This document shows, piece after piece, positions 9,004 through 17,122 of a stretch of DNA of 64,000 nt. The translations under genes were made by a program, and so were the position numbers. The notes under the pieces were generated by a model. The model was not told where the DNA came from. It did no database searches and saw nothing but the letters and a program-made list of their open reading frames with translations. Where the stretch lies: NCBI RefSeq assembly GCF_002754475.1, contig NZ_PEFL01000002.1:124001-188000 (forward strand). Direction: 5' to 3'. Positions within the stretch are counted from its first letter, which is position 1. The number at the start of each line of letters is the position of its first letter. The DNA is from Comamonas sp. 26 (lineage in GTDB: Bacteria > Pseudomonadota > Gammaproteobacteria > Burkholderiales > Burkholderiaceae_C).

Positions 9004-9996
9004 TCATCTCTTTTTTTCCAGAAAAGCAATCAGCTCGCCCATGATGCCCTTGCGGAACATCAGCACGCACAACACAAAGATCAGGCCGGTGACGATGGTA
9101 ACAGACTCACCCAGTGTGCCGAACCATTCCACACCGGTGGTGTGAGCGAGAAAAGTGCCAAAGTCGCCAATCTTGTTTTCCAGCGCCACGACCACAGCAG
9201 AGCCCAGCAAAGGGCCGGAGAGCGTGCCCAAGCCGCCCATCAGCGTCATCAAAATCACGTGACCCGAGGTGGTCCAGTGAACATCGGACAAGGTGGCAAA
9301 GCCCAGGACCAGCGTCTTGAGTGAGCCTGCAAGACCTGTGAGCGCAGCAGAGATCACAAAGGCCAGCAGCTTGAAGCGGTTCACGTCATAGCCCAGCGAG
9401 ATCGCGCGTGGCTCGTTTTCCTTGATGGCCTTGAGCACCTGACCAAAAGGCGAGTGAATAGTACGCACGATGAGCAGGAAAGCGAGCGTCACCACCACCA
9501 GTGCCACGTAGTACATCGTCAGATCGCTGCTCAAATCAATCATGCCGAACAGCTTGCCGCGTGGCACGCCTTGCAGGCCGTCTTCACCGCCGGTGAACTT
9601 GGCTTGCAGCGCGACAAAGAACAGCATCTGTGCCAGCGCCAGCGTAATCATCGAGAAGTAGATGCCCTGGCGACGAATGGCCAGCCAGCCAAAGATCAGG
9701 CCCAGCAGTCCACCGACCACGGTGCCCAGCAGCATACCAATTTCTGGCGTAAAGCCCCAGGCCTTGATGCTGTAGCCCGCCACATAGGCCGCGCCACCCA
9801 GAAAGGCCGCATGGCCAAAGGACAGCAGACCCGTATAGCCCAGCAGCAGGTTGAAGGCAGAAGCAAACAGTGCAAAGCACATGAGCTTCATCACAAATAC
9901 AGGATAGGCACCCAGAAAAGGAGCAGCAATCAGGCCCAGCAACAGCAGGCCGTAGCCCACAGGGGCAATGCGTTGAACAAGCGTCTTGGATTTCAT
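9004..9996 (-). CDS. Branched-chain amino acid-type ABC transporter permease (LivM family)
   Basis: A 330-residue inner-membrane permease of the LivM family. Roughly nine or ten hydrophobic segments can be read, with the family segments LLGYTGLLSFGHAAFLG near residue 50 and NEPRAISLGYDVNRFKLLAF near 200, the coupling helix that contacts the ATPases. It forms the heterodimeric channel with the LivH-like protein encoded 12 bases upstream. It is the last gene of the five-gene minus-strand importer operon. Ligands of this class include branched-chain amino acids, urea, amides and aromatic acids. Confidence 0.92.
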   Translation of the reverse strand: MKSKTLVQRIAPVGYGLLLLGLIAAPFLGAYPVFVMKLMCFALFASAFNLLLGYTGLLSFGHAAFLGGAAYVAGYSIKAWGFTPEIGMLLGTVVGGLLGLIFGWLAIRRQGIYFSMITLALAQMLFFVALQAKFTGGEDGLQGVPRGKLFGMIDLSSDLTMYYVALVVVTLAFLLIVRTIHSPFGQVLKAIKENEPRAISLGYDVNRFKLLAFVISAALTGLAGSLKTLVLGFATLSDVHWTTSGHVILMTLMGGLGTLSGPLLGSAVVVALENKIGDFGTFLAHTTGVEWFGTLGESVTIVTGLIFVLCVLMFRKGIMGELIAFLEKKR

Positions 9997-10008
9997 GTCG
10001 TGCCCCTC

Positions 10009-10893
10009 TTATTTTTCTTTACCGAACAGGCCAGCGGGGCGAATCAGCAAAACAATGACCATGATGAAAAACACGACGGTGGACGATGCTTCAGGCCAGA
10101 ACACTTTGGTCAGCCCTTCGATGACACCCAGCCCCAGCCCCGTCAGGATGGAGCCCATGATGGAACCCATGCCGCCAATCACCACCACGGCAAACACGAC
10201 GATGATGAGGTTCTGCCCCATCAGCGGTGTGACCTGATAGACCGGCGCAGCCAGCACACCAGCGAAGGCAGCCAGAGCGGCACCAAAGGCATAGGTCAGC
10301 GTGATCATGACGGGCACGTTGATGCCAAAGGCTTCAACCAGGCGCGGGTTCTCGGTACCAGCACGCAGATAGGCACCGATACGCGTCTTCTCGATCACAA
10401 ACCAGGTGGCCACGCAGACCACAATGGAGGCCACAACCACCCATGCGCGATAGTTAGGCAAAATCATGAAGCCCAGATTGGTCGCGCCTTCCAGCAGCTC
10501 GGGTGTGTCATAACCCAGACCCGAGACACCGTAGATGGAGCGAAACACGCCCTCGATCAGCAGCGACAGCCCCAGCGTGAGCAGCAGGCCGTAGAGGTGA
10601 TCGAGCTTGTAGATCCAGCGCAGTAAAAAGCGCTCTATCAGCACACCCAGAATACCCACCAACACGGGCGACAGAATCAGCATCACCCAGTAGTTGATGC
10701 CAAAGTAGCTCATGGCCATCCAGGTGCACATGGCACCCAGCATGAACAGTGCGCCATGCGCAAAGTTGATGACATTGAGCAGGCCGAAAATCACGGCCAG
10801 ACCCAGACTCAGAATTGCGTAGAACGAACCGTTGACCAGCCCCAGAAGGAGCTGGCTCATCAGGCCGGGCAATGAAACGCCGAAGATTTCCAT
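10009..10893 (-). CDS. Branched-chain amino acid-type ABC transporter permease (LivH family)
   Basis: A 294-residue membrane protein of the LivH family with about eight hydrophobic segments. GLLNVINFAHGALFMLGA near residue 40, the ENPRLVEAFGINV coupling loop near 180 and VVFAVVVIGGMGSIMGS near 230 are characteristic. It pairs with the LivM-like permease encoded just downstream and follows the binding-protein gene by 48 bases. The chain starts MEIFGVSLPGLMSQLLLGLVN, a normal LivH-type start. Confidence 0.92.
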   Translation of the reverse strand: MEIFGVSLPGLMSQLLLGLVNGSFYAILSLGLAVIFGLLNVINFAHGALFMLGAMCTWMAMSYFGINYWVMLILSPVLVGILGVLIERFLLRWIYKLDHLYGLLLTLGLSLLIEGVFRSIYGVSGLGYDTPELLEGATNLGFMILPNYRAWVVVASIVVCVATWFVIEKTRIGAYLRAGTENPRLVEAFGINVPVMITLTYAFGAALAAFAGVLAAPVYQVTPLMGQNLIIVVFAVVVIGGMGSIMGSILTGLGLGVIEGLTKVFWPEASSTVVFFIMVIVLLIRPAGLFGKEK

Positions 10894-10941
10894 GAGAGAT
10901 ACGCTGGTGGGTATTAGGTGTGCATCAGTCCAAGGTCGCGA

Positions 10942-12138
10942 TTACTTCCAGAGCGCGCACTTGGTCTCGGCCTTGGTGGTCCAGACCGTGTCAGCAGGCA
11001 GCTTGGTCAGGACCTTGAGGTAGTCCCAGGGCTTGGTGGATTCGCTGGGTTTCTTGGCTTCGACCAGGTACATGTCGTGCGCAAACGTGCCATCCGGACG
11101 GATCACGCCCTTGCCGTAGAAGTCGTTGATGGGCGTGCTCTTCAGGTAGGCCATCACCTTGTCGGCATTGGTGGTCTTGACGGCTTCGACGGCCTTCAGA
11201 TAGTTCATGACAGCCGAGTAGTCAGCAGCCTGCACATCGGTGGGCATGCGCTTGGTCTTGGCAAAGAACTTGTTGGCGAATTTGCGCGATTCGTCATTCA
11301 TGTCCCAGTACCAGCTGGTGGTATGCAGCAGGCCTTCTGTGTTCTTCAGACCCAGGCTGTGAATGTCGGTCAGAAAGACCAGCAGACCGGCGGTCTTCAT
11401 GGTCTTGTTGATACCGAACTCTTTGGCCGCCTTGATGGCGTTGATGGTGTCGCCACCCGCATTGGCCAGACCCAGAATATGGGCCTTGGAGCTTTGCGCC
11501 TGCAGCAGGAAAGACGAGAAGTCAGATGCGTTAAGGGGGTGTCTGACCGAGCCCAGAACCTTGCCACCCTTGGCTTGAATGACCTTGGTCGTGTCGCTCT
11601 CCAGCGCCTGACCGAAGGCGTAATCAGCCGTCAAAAAGAACCAGTCCTTGCCACCGCGATCGACCACCGCGCCACCCGTGCCCTTGGCCAGCGCCACGGT
11701 GTCATAGGCGTAGTGCACGGTGTAGGGGTTGCACTGCTCGTTGGTCAGCGCGGAAGAACCCGCACCGCTGTTGAAGTGCACGCGCTTTTTCTCATTCGCC
11801 ACTTGCGAGACAGCCAGCGCTGTGCCGGAGTTGGTGCCGCTGAAGACCAGCGAAATGTTCTGCGTATCAATCCACTCGCGCATCTTGGATGCAGCGATGT
11901 CGGCCTTGTTCTGGTGATCTGCGCTCATCAGCTCGATGGGCTGACCCAGCGCCTTGCCACCAAAGTCGTCAATCGCCATTTGCATGGCCAGCGCGCCGTT
12001 CTTGCCTTCCACGTCGGCGTACAGGCTGGACATATCGGTCACAAAACCGATCTTCACTTTTTCCTGCGCTTGAACCAGAGGGCTGGTCAAACCTGCAACA
12101 GCCAGCATGCACGAGAGAACGCTCAGTTTTGCTTTCAT
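10942..12138 (-). CDS. ABC transporter periplasmic substrate-binding protein (LivK-like, possibly aromatic ligand)
   Basis: A 398-residue receptor of the type I periplasmic binding-protein class. A Sec signal (residues 1-24, cleaved after VQA) precedes VKIGFVTDMSSLYADVEG, the usual first strand of the fold. The chain ends in CALWK, a terminus I associate with binding proteins for aromatic acids in soil betaproteobacteria and Rhodopseudomonas; ligand identity is therefore inferred, not shown. Its gene lies in the middle of the importer operon between the ATPase genes and the permease genes. Two Cys (in NEQCNPY and TKCALW) may form a disulfide. Confidence 0.9.
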   Translation of the reverse strand: MKAKLSVLSCMLAVAGLTSPLVQAQEKVKIGFVTDMSSLYADVEGKNGALAMQMAIDDFGGKALGQPIELMSADHQNKADIAASKMREWIDTQNISLVFSGTNSGTALAVSQVANEKKRVHFNSGAGSSALTNEQCNPYTVHYAYDTVALAKGTGGAVVDRGGKDWFFLTADYAFGQALESDTTKVIQAKGGKVLGSVRHPLNASDFSSFLLQAQSSKAHILGLANAGGDTINAIKAAKEFGINKTMKTAGLLVFLTDIHSLGLKNTEGLLHTTSWYWDMNDESRKFANKFFAKTKRMPTDVQAADYSAVMNYLKAVEAVKTTNADKVMAYLKSTPINDFYGKGVIRPDGTFAHDMYLVEAKKPSESTKPWDYLKVLTKLPADTVWTTKAETKCALWK

Positions 12139-12192
12139 CTTGATCTCCAGGGTTAGGTCTTTGTTATGAAAAGAAAAGAGAAATGCAGTGCT

Positions 12193-12912
12193 TCACACGC
12201 CCAGCAGCTCATTGAGCACAGACATCTTTGCGTCCAGCTCATCAGCGCCAAAACGCAGGGCCACATGGCCGTGCTCGACCACATAGAAACGGTCAGCCAG
12301 CGGCGCGGCAAAACGGAAGTTCTGCTCCACCATCACCACGGTGTAGCCCTTCTCGCGCAGCGTTTTAATCATGCGAGCCAGGGTCTGAACGATGACGGGA
12401 GCCAGACCTTCAGAAATTTCATCCAGCAGCAGCAAACGTGCGCCCGTGCGCAGAATGCGCGCCACTGCCAGCATCTGCTGCTCACCACCCGACAGGCGCG
12501 TGCCCTGGCTGTTGCGACGCTCGTAGAGGTTGGGGAACATCTGGTAGATCTCGTCCACGCTCATGCCGGGCTGGCCGGTTTTGAGCGGCGGCGGCAGCAT
12601 CAGGTTTTCTTCGCAGGACAGGCTGGAGAAAATACCGCGCTCTTCGGGGCAGTAGCCCACGCCCAGATGCGCAATCTTGTGCGTAGGCCACTGAATGGTC
12701 TCCACCCCATTGATCTTGATCGAGCCCTTGCGCGATCCTGTCAGGCCCATGATGGCCCGCAGCGTGGAAGTGCGGCCCGCACCATTGCGCCCCAGCAGTG
12801 TCACCACCTCGCCAGGGTTGACCACCAGGTCCATGCCATGCAGCACATGGGACTCGCCATACCAGGCGTTCAAACCCGAAATTTCCAGCGCCGGAGTACT
12901 TGTCTTATTCAT
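12193..12912 (-). CDS. ABC transporter ATP-binding protein (LivF family) with Arg in Walker A
   Basis: A 239-residue ATPase of the LivF family. The signature LSGGEQQM and Walker B LLLLDEISEGLAP are intact, but Walker A reads GRNGAGRTS (41-49), with Arg47 in place of the invariant Lys. I checked the codon (CGC) on the sequence. All other LivF features, including the C-terminal EHG segment, are normal, so this is not a decayed gene. The neighbouring LivG-like ATPase keeps the canonical Lys, suggesting an asymmetric pair with one weakened nucleotide site, or tolerated Arg substitution known in some family members. ATG 12912 is preferred to GTG 12921. Confidence 0.9.
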   Translation of the reverse strand: MNKTSTPALEISGLNAWYGESHVLHGMDLVVNPGEVVTLLGRNGAGRTSTLRAIMGLTGSRKGSIKINGVETIQWPTHKIAHLGVGYCPEERGIFSSLSCEENLMLPPPLKTGQPGMSVDEIYQMFPNLYERRNSQGTRLSGGEQQMLAVARILRTGARLLLLDEISEGLAPVIVQTLARMIKTLREKGYTVVMVEQNFRFAAPLADRFYVVEHGHVALRFGADELDAKMSVLNELLGV

Positions 12913-12998
12913 TCGTATCACTCAAAACAGGCACAAAACCATCAACGAAGCAGCCACCGCTCTCAGGGGAAGCCGCAAAGCGGCACCAGGGGGAGCCA

Positions 12999-13769
12999 TC
13001 AGTGCGCCCCCTGCAACTGCCCGTCCGTGGTCCCCATATAGGCTTCCATCACCTGCGGATTTTTCGAAACTTCTTCGTAGGGCCCTTCAGCCAGCACGGC
13101 GCCGCGTTGCAGCACGGTGATGCGATCGGCAATCGTCGCAATCACTTTCATGTTGTGTTCCACCATCAAGATGGTGCGACCAGCCGAGACTTTTTTGATG
13201 AGCTGCGTGACGCGGTCCACGTCTTCGTGGCCCATGCCCTGCGTGGGCTCGTCCAGCAGCATCAGCTCGGGGTCCATGGCCAGCGTGGTGGCGATCTCCA
13301 GCGCACGTTTGCGGCCATAGGGCAGGTTCACAGTCAGCTCATCGGCCAGGTCCTGCAGGCCGACTTCGGTCAACAGTTCCATGGCGCGGTCGTTGAGCTG
13401 GTTCAGCGTTTTCTCACTGGTCCAGAACTGGTAGGCCGTACCCAGTTTGCGCTGCAGGCCGATGCGCACGTTCTCCAGCAAAGTGCTGTGCGGGAATACG
13501 GCTGATATCTGGAAGGAGCGAATCACACCGCGCCGCGCAATCTGCGCCGGGGCTTCGCGGGTAATGTCAACGCCGTTGAATCGAATGCTTCCGGAAGTGG
13601 GCTCCAGAAACTTGGTGAGCAAGTTGAAGCAAGTGGTCTTGCCCGCACCGTTAGGCCCGATCAGCGCATGAATTGAGCCACGCTGCACGGCCAGATCCAC
13701 CTTGCTGACGGCGGTAAAGCCTTTGAACTCTTTAGTGAGTTGCTTGGTTTCGAGAATTAGGTCGCTCAT
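12999..13769 (-). CDS. Branched-chain amino acid-type ABC transporter ATP-binding protein (LivG family)
   Basis: A 256-residue ATPase of the LivG family and the first gene of the importer operon. Walker A GPNGAGKTT is at 38-46, followed by the LivG insert region FNGVDITREAPAQIARRGV. The signature is the relaxed NLPYGRKRALEIA, and Walker B is LMLLDEPTQGMG. The start is placed at ATG 13769 (MSDLILETKQL), where homology to the fold begins, rather than at 13823. It would form the ATPase heterodimer with the LivF-like protein encoded 86 bases downstream. The long non-coding stretch upstream should contain the operon promoter. Confidence 0.92.
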   Translation of the reverse strand: MSDLILETKQLTKEFKGFTAVSKVDLAVQRGSIHALIGPNGAGKTTCFNLLTKFLEPTSGSIRFNGVDITREAPAQIARRGVIRSFQISAVFPHSTLLENVRIGLQRKLGTAYQFWTSEKTLNQLNDRAMELLTEVGLQDLADELTVNLPYGRKRALEIATTLAMDPELMLLDEPTQGMGHEDVDRVTQLIKKVSAGRTILMVEHNMKVIATIADRITVLQRGAVLAEGPYEEVSKNPQVMEAYMGTTDGQLQGAH

Positions 13770-14215
13770 GCGCTGGCCGTCAGTCCTGAGTGCTACAAAA
13801 CAAAAGACAGGCGCACTTTGCAATGCGCCCTCTGCTTGCTTGGCATCTTGGGCTGCCCGGCAGCGCTGCCGCAGCGGGAAACTCCTAGGAGAGTGGCTGA
13901 CAGCTACTTATGCTTACCCTAGGTACACAGTAAACAAATAGCCACAAAAGGAGTAACTGCAAACTTCACTTCTAAAGATCAAGATTCAAAAGCACCTGGC
14001 AGAAAATTGCTTGCGCAGAGGCTGTGCGTCCACCTCAGTACTCGCCAACCGCAGGATGGCCATCGTTATCGCGCTATCAATATTCATTAAAGCGGCATGT
14101 CAATCAAATGCCGAAAGCTGCTTTGACTGCAGCAAAGCTGCCGTAAACCCTGAGCCCGTAAATTCCCGCTAAGGTAACTTGGTTACTAGCCCAAGCGCCG
14201 TAAATATGCTTGATG

Positions 14216-14246
14216 TTTGTCGCCCACGAAAACCCATGGCGACAAA
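14216..14246. promoter_or_regulatory. 9-bp perfect inverted repeat, possible operator
   Basis: TTTGTCGCC (14216-14224) and GGCGACAAA (14238-14246) are exact reverse complements around a 13-base spacer, with no T tract on either side. Two half-sites about two turns apart fit a dimeric regulator operator; an RNA hairpin is the alternative. Confidence 0.4.
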
Positions 14247-14399
14247 TGACGAGAAGAATCGCTATTCATTTCAAAGCTGCTTGCGCTTTTTAATCATGAG
14301 TTTCAGCTTGTTTTATTCATGAGACTATTACTTAACAAGCGGTAGGTGCTATCAAAAAAATCGAATCAACAACGCTTGCATGCATTGCTGAAAAAGCAT

Positions 14400-14429
14400 G
14401 GAATAAAACTACCCGCTGGACTGTTTACC
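14400..14429 (+). promoter_or_regulatory. ECF sigma-type promoter before the lipoprotein gene
   Basis: GGAATAAA (14400-14407) is followed after about 15 bases by a TGTTTA-type element, and a good ribosome site (AAGGAG) precedes ATG 14456. A GGAAT -35 is typical of promoters read by ECF sigma factors, one of which is encoded two genes downstream. Recognition by that sigma is inferred. Confidence 0.5.
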
Positions 14430-14455
14430 GCAGGTCAACCACAAGGAGAGTTTTC

Positions 14456-14839
14456 ATGCTTCGCATCGCATCCCTGACGATTCTTTCTGCCGCCCTGCTG
14501 GCGGGCTGCGCCACTGGCACGGCCACCATGGCAAAGTCTCCGGCGACCACCATGAACGGCATGCTGGTCGGCCCGACGCAAATGACGCTTTATGTCTTTG
14601 ACAAAGACGCTGCCGGCAAAAGCATGTGCAACGGCGGCTGCGCCAGCAACTGGCCGCCGCTGATGGCCCCCGCCAATGCCGCCCCCATTGGCGACTGGAG
14701 CGTGGTGATGCGCGACGACGGCAGCAAGCAATGGGCTTATAAAGGCCGCCCGCTCTACCACTGGGCCAAGGACACCAAACCCGGTGACATGACCGGTGAC
14801 GGTCTCCTCAACAACAGCTGGCATGTTGCCAAGCCCTGA
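14456..14839 (+). CDS. Small COG4315-type lipoprotein
   Basis: A 127-residue predicted lipoprotein. The signal ends in the lipobox LLAGC with Cys18 as the lipidated residue. The mature part has the repeat-like features of the COG4315 secreted-lipoprotein group: TLYVFDKDAAGKSMCNGGCASNWPP followed by YKGRPLYHWAKD and a final GDGLLNNSWHV. The two Cys in CNGGC may bind a metal or form a disulfide. The family has no established biochemical role. Related genes are often neighbours of ECF sigma/anti-sigma pairs, as here, suggesting it is the regulated output. A strong AAGGAG ribosome site lies eight bases before the start. Confidence 0.85.
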   Translation: MLRIASLTILSAALLAGCATGTATMAKSPATTMNGMLVGPTQMTLYVFDKDAAGKSMCNGGCASNWPPLMAPANAAPIGDWSVVMRDDGSKQWAYKGRPLYHWAKDTKPGDMTGDGLLNNSWHVAKP

Positions 14840-14857
14840 GTCATTTGAGCGTATTGA

Positions 14858-15385
14858 GTGAATATCGACTCAGCCCTCGTCCACATTCCCCGCCTACGCC
14901 GCTACGCCCGTGCGCTGGCGGGTGATGCCGCGCTGGCTGATGATCTGGTTCAAGACACGCTGGAGCGGGCCTGCCAGAAATGGGCGCTATGGCGCCCTCC
15001 CGCTGCAGCCACAGCTGAAGAAGCGCAAAAAGCTTTACTCAGCTGGCTGCTGACGGTGATGCACAACCTCTACGCCAATCAGTGGCAGCAGGCGGCGCGG
15101 CATCGCACCGTAGAACTCGATGACGCGCAAGACCCCAGCCACGACCCCATGCCCAAGCTGGCATTACAGCTCGATCTGGAGCGGGCACTGGGCCTGCTCT
15201 CCCCTCAGGCGCGCGAGGTGCTGCTGCTGATTGGCATGGAGCAATTCAGCTATGGCGAAGCGGCGCAAATGCTGGGCGTGCCAGTGGGTACTGTGATGTC
15301 ACGGCTGTCACGCGCACGCGAGCAACTGCGCCGCCTGATGGACGGTGAACGGCCTGCAAGCACCGTGCTGAGGGCTGTGAAATGA
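14858..15385 (+). CDS. ECF-family RNA polymerase sigma factor
   Basis: A 175-residue extracytoplasmic-function sigma factor. Region 2 reads RRYARALAGDAALADDLVQD and region 4 contains a helix-turn-helix FSYGEAAQMLGVPVGTVMSR with the usual SRAREQLR end. A short linker separates them, and there is no extra domain. The start is GTG 14858, the only one that keeps the N-terminal helix of region 2. The lipoprotein gene precedes it by 18 bases, and the anti-sigma start lies at its stop, so the three genes form one unit. It should direct polymerase to GGAAT-type promoters such as the one at 14400, probably including its own. Confidence 0.92.
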   Translation: MNIDSALVHIPRLRRYARALAGDAALADDLVQDTLERACQKWALWRPPAAATAEEAQKALLSWLLTVMHNLYANQWQQAARHRTVELDDAQDPSHDPMPKLALQLDLERALGLLSPQAREVLLLIGMEQFSYGEAAQMLGVPVGTVMSRLSRAREQLRRLMDGERPASTVLRAVK

Positions 15386-16197
15386 AGGAAAGCGAGATGA
15401 GCACCCAGCGACCTGATGAAACCACGCTGCACGCCTGGGTCGATGGAGAGCTGCAGCCCGAAAGTGCCGCAGCCGTTGCGCAATGGCTGGCCGATCATCC
15501 CGATGAAGCTGCGCGCATGGCTGCCATTCAGGCCCAGACTGCAAGCCTGCAAGCTCTGCACGCGAAAGTGCTGGATGAGCCAGTTCCGCCTGAGCTCACC
15601 CGGACACTGCGTCAACCGCCAACACAATGGCGCTGGCCACATGCACTGGCTGCTGGTCTGATGCTGAGTCTGGGTATCAGCGCGGGATTTGGTCTTGGCT
15701 ATGGCGCAAGTCAGCAAAAAATGGCAATCGCACAAACCGGCACAATGACGCAGTTGCCAGGCTTTGTGCGCGAGGCTGCTGCGGCCCATGCAGTCTATGT
15801 GCCAGAAAAGCGCCACCCGGTAGAGGTCGCAGCGCAGCAGCAGGCGCATCTGGTGCAGTGGCTGTCCAAACGGCTTGGCGTGTCCCTCAAGACACCTGTG
15901 CTGAAAGCACAAGGTTTTCAGCTCATGGGAGGAAGGTTGCTACCGGGCGAGACAGGTCAGGCACGAGCCCAGTTCATGTATGAAGATGCGGCCGGCGAGC
16001 GCCTCACGCTCTATGTCTCGGTATTGGATCAGCAAGCAACAAAAACATCGGCTCCTGCCGCTTTTCAGTGGTCGCGTGATGGCACAGCGCATGGCTTTTA
16101 CTGGATTGATGGCCTGCAGGGCTACGCCCTCAGTGCCGACTTGCCGCGCGAGCGTTTGCAGGTTCTGGCCGATGCGATCTACCGCCAGCTTGAATGA
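15382..16197 (+). CDS. Membrane-bound anti-sigma factor
   Basis: A 271-residue single-pass protein. A cytoplasmic N-terminus with TLHAWVDGELQPESAAAVAQWL, typical of anti-sigma domains without the zinc-binding HxxxCxxC, is followed by a transmembrane segment at about residues 87-107 (ALAAGLMLSLGISAGFGLGYG) and a periplasmic C-terminus. It should hold the preceding sigma factor inactive until an envelope signal arrives. ATG 15382 overlaps the sigma stop by four bases and has AGGG upstream; ATG 15397, preceded by AAGGAAAG, is an equally good start. The periplasmic domain was not recognised beyond this family. Confidence 0.86.
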   Translation: MKESEMSTQRPDETTLHAWVDGELQPESAAAVAQWLADHPDEAARMAAIQAQTASLQALHAKVLDEPVPPELTRTLRQPPTQWRWPHALAAGLMLSLGISAGFGLGYGASQQKMAIAQTGTMTQLPGFVREAAAAHAVYVPEKRHPVEVAAQQQAHLVQWLSKRLGVSLKTPVLKAQGFQLMGGRLLPGETGQARAQFMYEDAAGERLTLYVSVLDQQATKTSAPAAFQWSRDGTAHGFYWIDGLQGYALSADLPRERLQVLADAIYRQLE

Positions 16198-16239
16198 TAT
16201 CTGCGCTGCGCGAATACGCCAGTAAGGTATCAGCAGCGC

Positions 16240-16752
16240 TTATTGCAAGCTACCGCTGCCGCCTTCGCCACCCGCGGCTTCAGGCAAGGCCAGTGGCAGA
16301 ACACCAATACCCTCTTCCATCAATTCAATGGCTTCTTTAGGGCTGGTCTGGCCGCGAATGGCACGCTCTTCGGTTTCACCATAGTGAATGCGGCGCGCTT
16401 CTTCGGCGAACTTCTTACCTACGTCTTCGGTGCTTTCAGCCACCTTGCGCGACCACTGCATCCACGCGGCCTGCATGGACTGAAGATGTGCCCGGGCTTC
16501 AGCACTGATCTCTGGCGTGACGGCTGAAGCTGCGGGTGCTGCTACCGTCGTCGGCTTGGATATTTGAGGTGTCTTGGGTGGCTGGGCACCCAGATTCAGG
16601 CGAGGGGCGCTCAAGCGCTTGGTCACATCGCTGTCGCCGCACATGGGGCATTGCACCAGTTGGCGTTGCAGCTGATTCTGAAAATCATCTTCCGATGCGA
16701 ACCAGCCTTCAAAGACATGGCCTGCAGGGCAGTGAAGATCAAGCACTTTCAT
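16240..16752 (-). CDS. DUF1178 family protein with an N-terminal zinc-ribbon-like motif
   Basis: A 170-residue cytoplasmic protein of the DUF1178 family, common in proteobacteria and without assigned function. The N-terminus has LDLHCPAGHVFEGWF and, near residue 37, LVQCPMCGDSDVTKRLSAP, giving Cys/His pairs that look like a zinc ribbon. The middle is Ala/Pro/Thr-rich and probably flexible; the C-terminus has a helix with EAIELMEEGIGVLPL. ATG 16752 (MKVLDLHC) is preferred to ATG 16764 because the conserved family start lies there. It is transcribed with the DUF2818 gene, nine bases upstream. Confidence 0.88.
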   Translation of the reverse strand: MKVLDLHCPAGHVFEGWFASEDDFQNQLQRQLVQCPMCGDSDVTKRLSAPRLNLGAQPPKTPQISKPTTVAAPAASAVTPEISAEARAHLQSMQAAWMQWSRKVAESTEDVGKKFAEEARRIHYGETEERAIRGQTSPKEAIELMEEGIGVLPLALPEAAGGEGGSGSLQ

Positions 16753-16760
16753 GGCCGCAT

Positions 16761-17066
16761 TCAACCCTTGCGATGGACAAGATAGCGATACACGAAGCCG
16801 GGAAATGCCAGCGTCAGAAACAGTGTCGCAGTCACTGCATAAAACTCCCAGCCTTGTGGTGATATCTGCCCGGCGCGGCGCTCAAGCAGCAGGCCGAGGC
16901 CACCGACCAGCAAATAGAGAATCACCATTTCAAGCAGGCGAATCCACAAGGACTTGCGACCTGCAACGACGGGGCCGACGATGCCCAGACGCTGGTTGAT
17001 AAAAGGCAAATTGGCTGCCACAAGGGCAGCCAAGATGATGAGCCAGATAGAGGCGGTAATAGACAC
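16761..17066 (-). CDS. DUF2818 family membrane protein
   Basis: A 101-residue protein with three predicted transmembrane segments (about residues 6-22, 43-62 and 80-97). It belongs to DUF2818, a family I know mainly from Burkholderiales, where it sits directly after nuoN. That placement suggests a link with complex I assembly or the membrane arm, but no function is proven. A rho-independent terminator lies between nuoN and this gene, so its expression may depend on read-through or on its own promoter. Confidence 0.82.
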   Translation of the reverse strand: MSITASIWLIILAALVAANLPFINQRLGIVGPVVAGRKSLWIRLLEMVILYLLVGGLGLLLERRAGQISPQGWEFYAVTATLFLTLAFPGFVYRYLVHRKG

Positions 17067-17080
17067 TAAGCCATTCCTAG

Positions 17081-17110
17081 AAAAAGCGATGAGGGCCTCA
17101 AGCCCTCATC
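17081..17110 (-). terminator. Rho-independent terminator after nuoN
   Basis: On the minus strand GATGAGGG, a short loop and CCCTCATC form a perfect 8-bp stem, followed by GCTTTTTC. It lies about ten bases past the nuoN stop and closes the complex I operon. Confidence 0.88.
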
Positions 17111-17122
17111 ACATTCGTCTTA

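Larger units (their letters stand above)
13770..14455. other. 0.69 kb non-coding region between divergent importer and sigma-factor units
   Basis: No convincing gene is seen on either strand. It contains a 12-bp palindrome GGCAGCGCTGCC near 13859, two CCTAGG sites about 30 bases apart, a small dyad GTAAC-TTG-GTTAC near 14174, the strong inverted repeat at 14216-14246, and two diverged interspersed dyad repeats (14269-14295 and 14336-14359). It must carry the promoters of both the minus-strand importer operon and the plus-strand lipoprotein/sigma unit. An unannotated small RNA cannot be excluded. Confidence 0.6.

Noticed and set aside
9454..13041. Long plus-strand frames opposite the importer operon
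   Set aside because: They mirror livM, livH, the receptor gene and livF; repetitive His/Gln composition and no family motifs.
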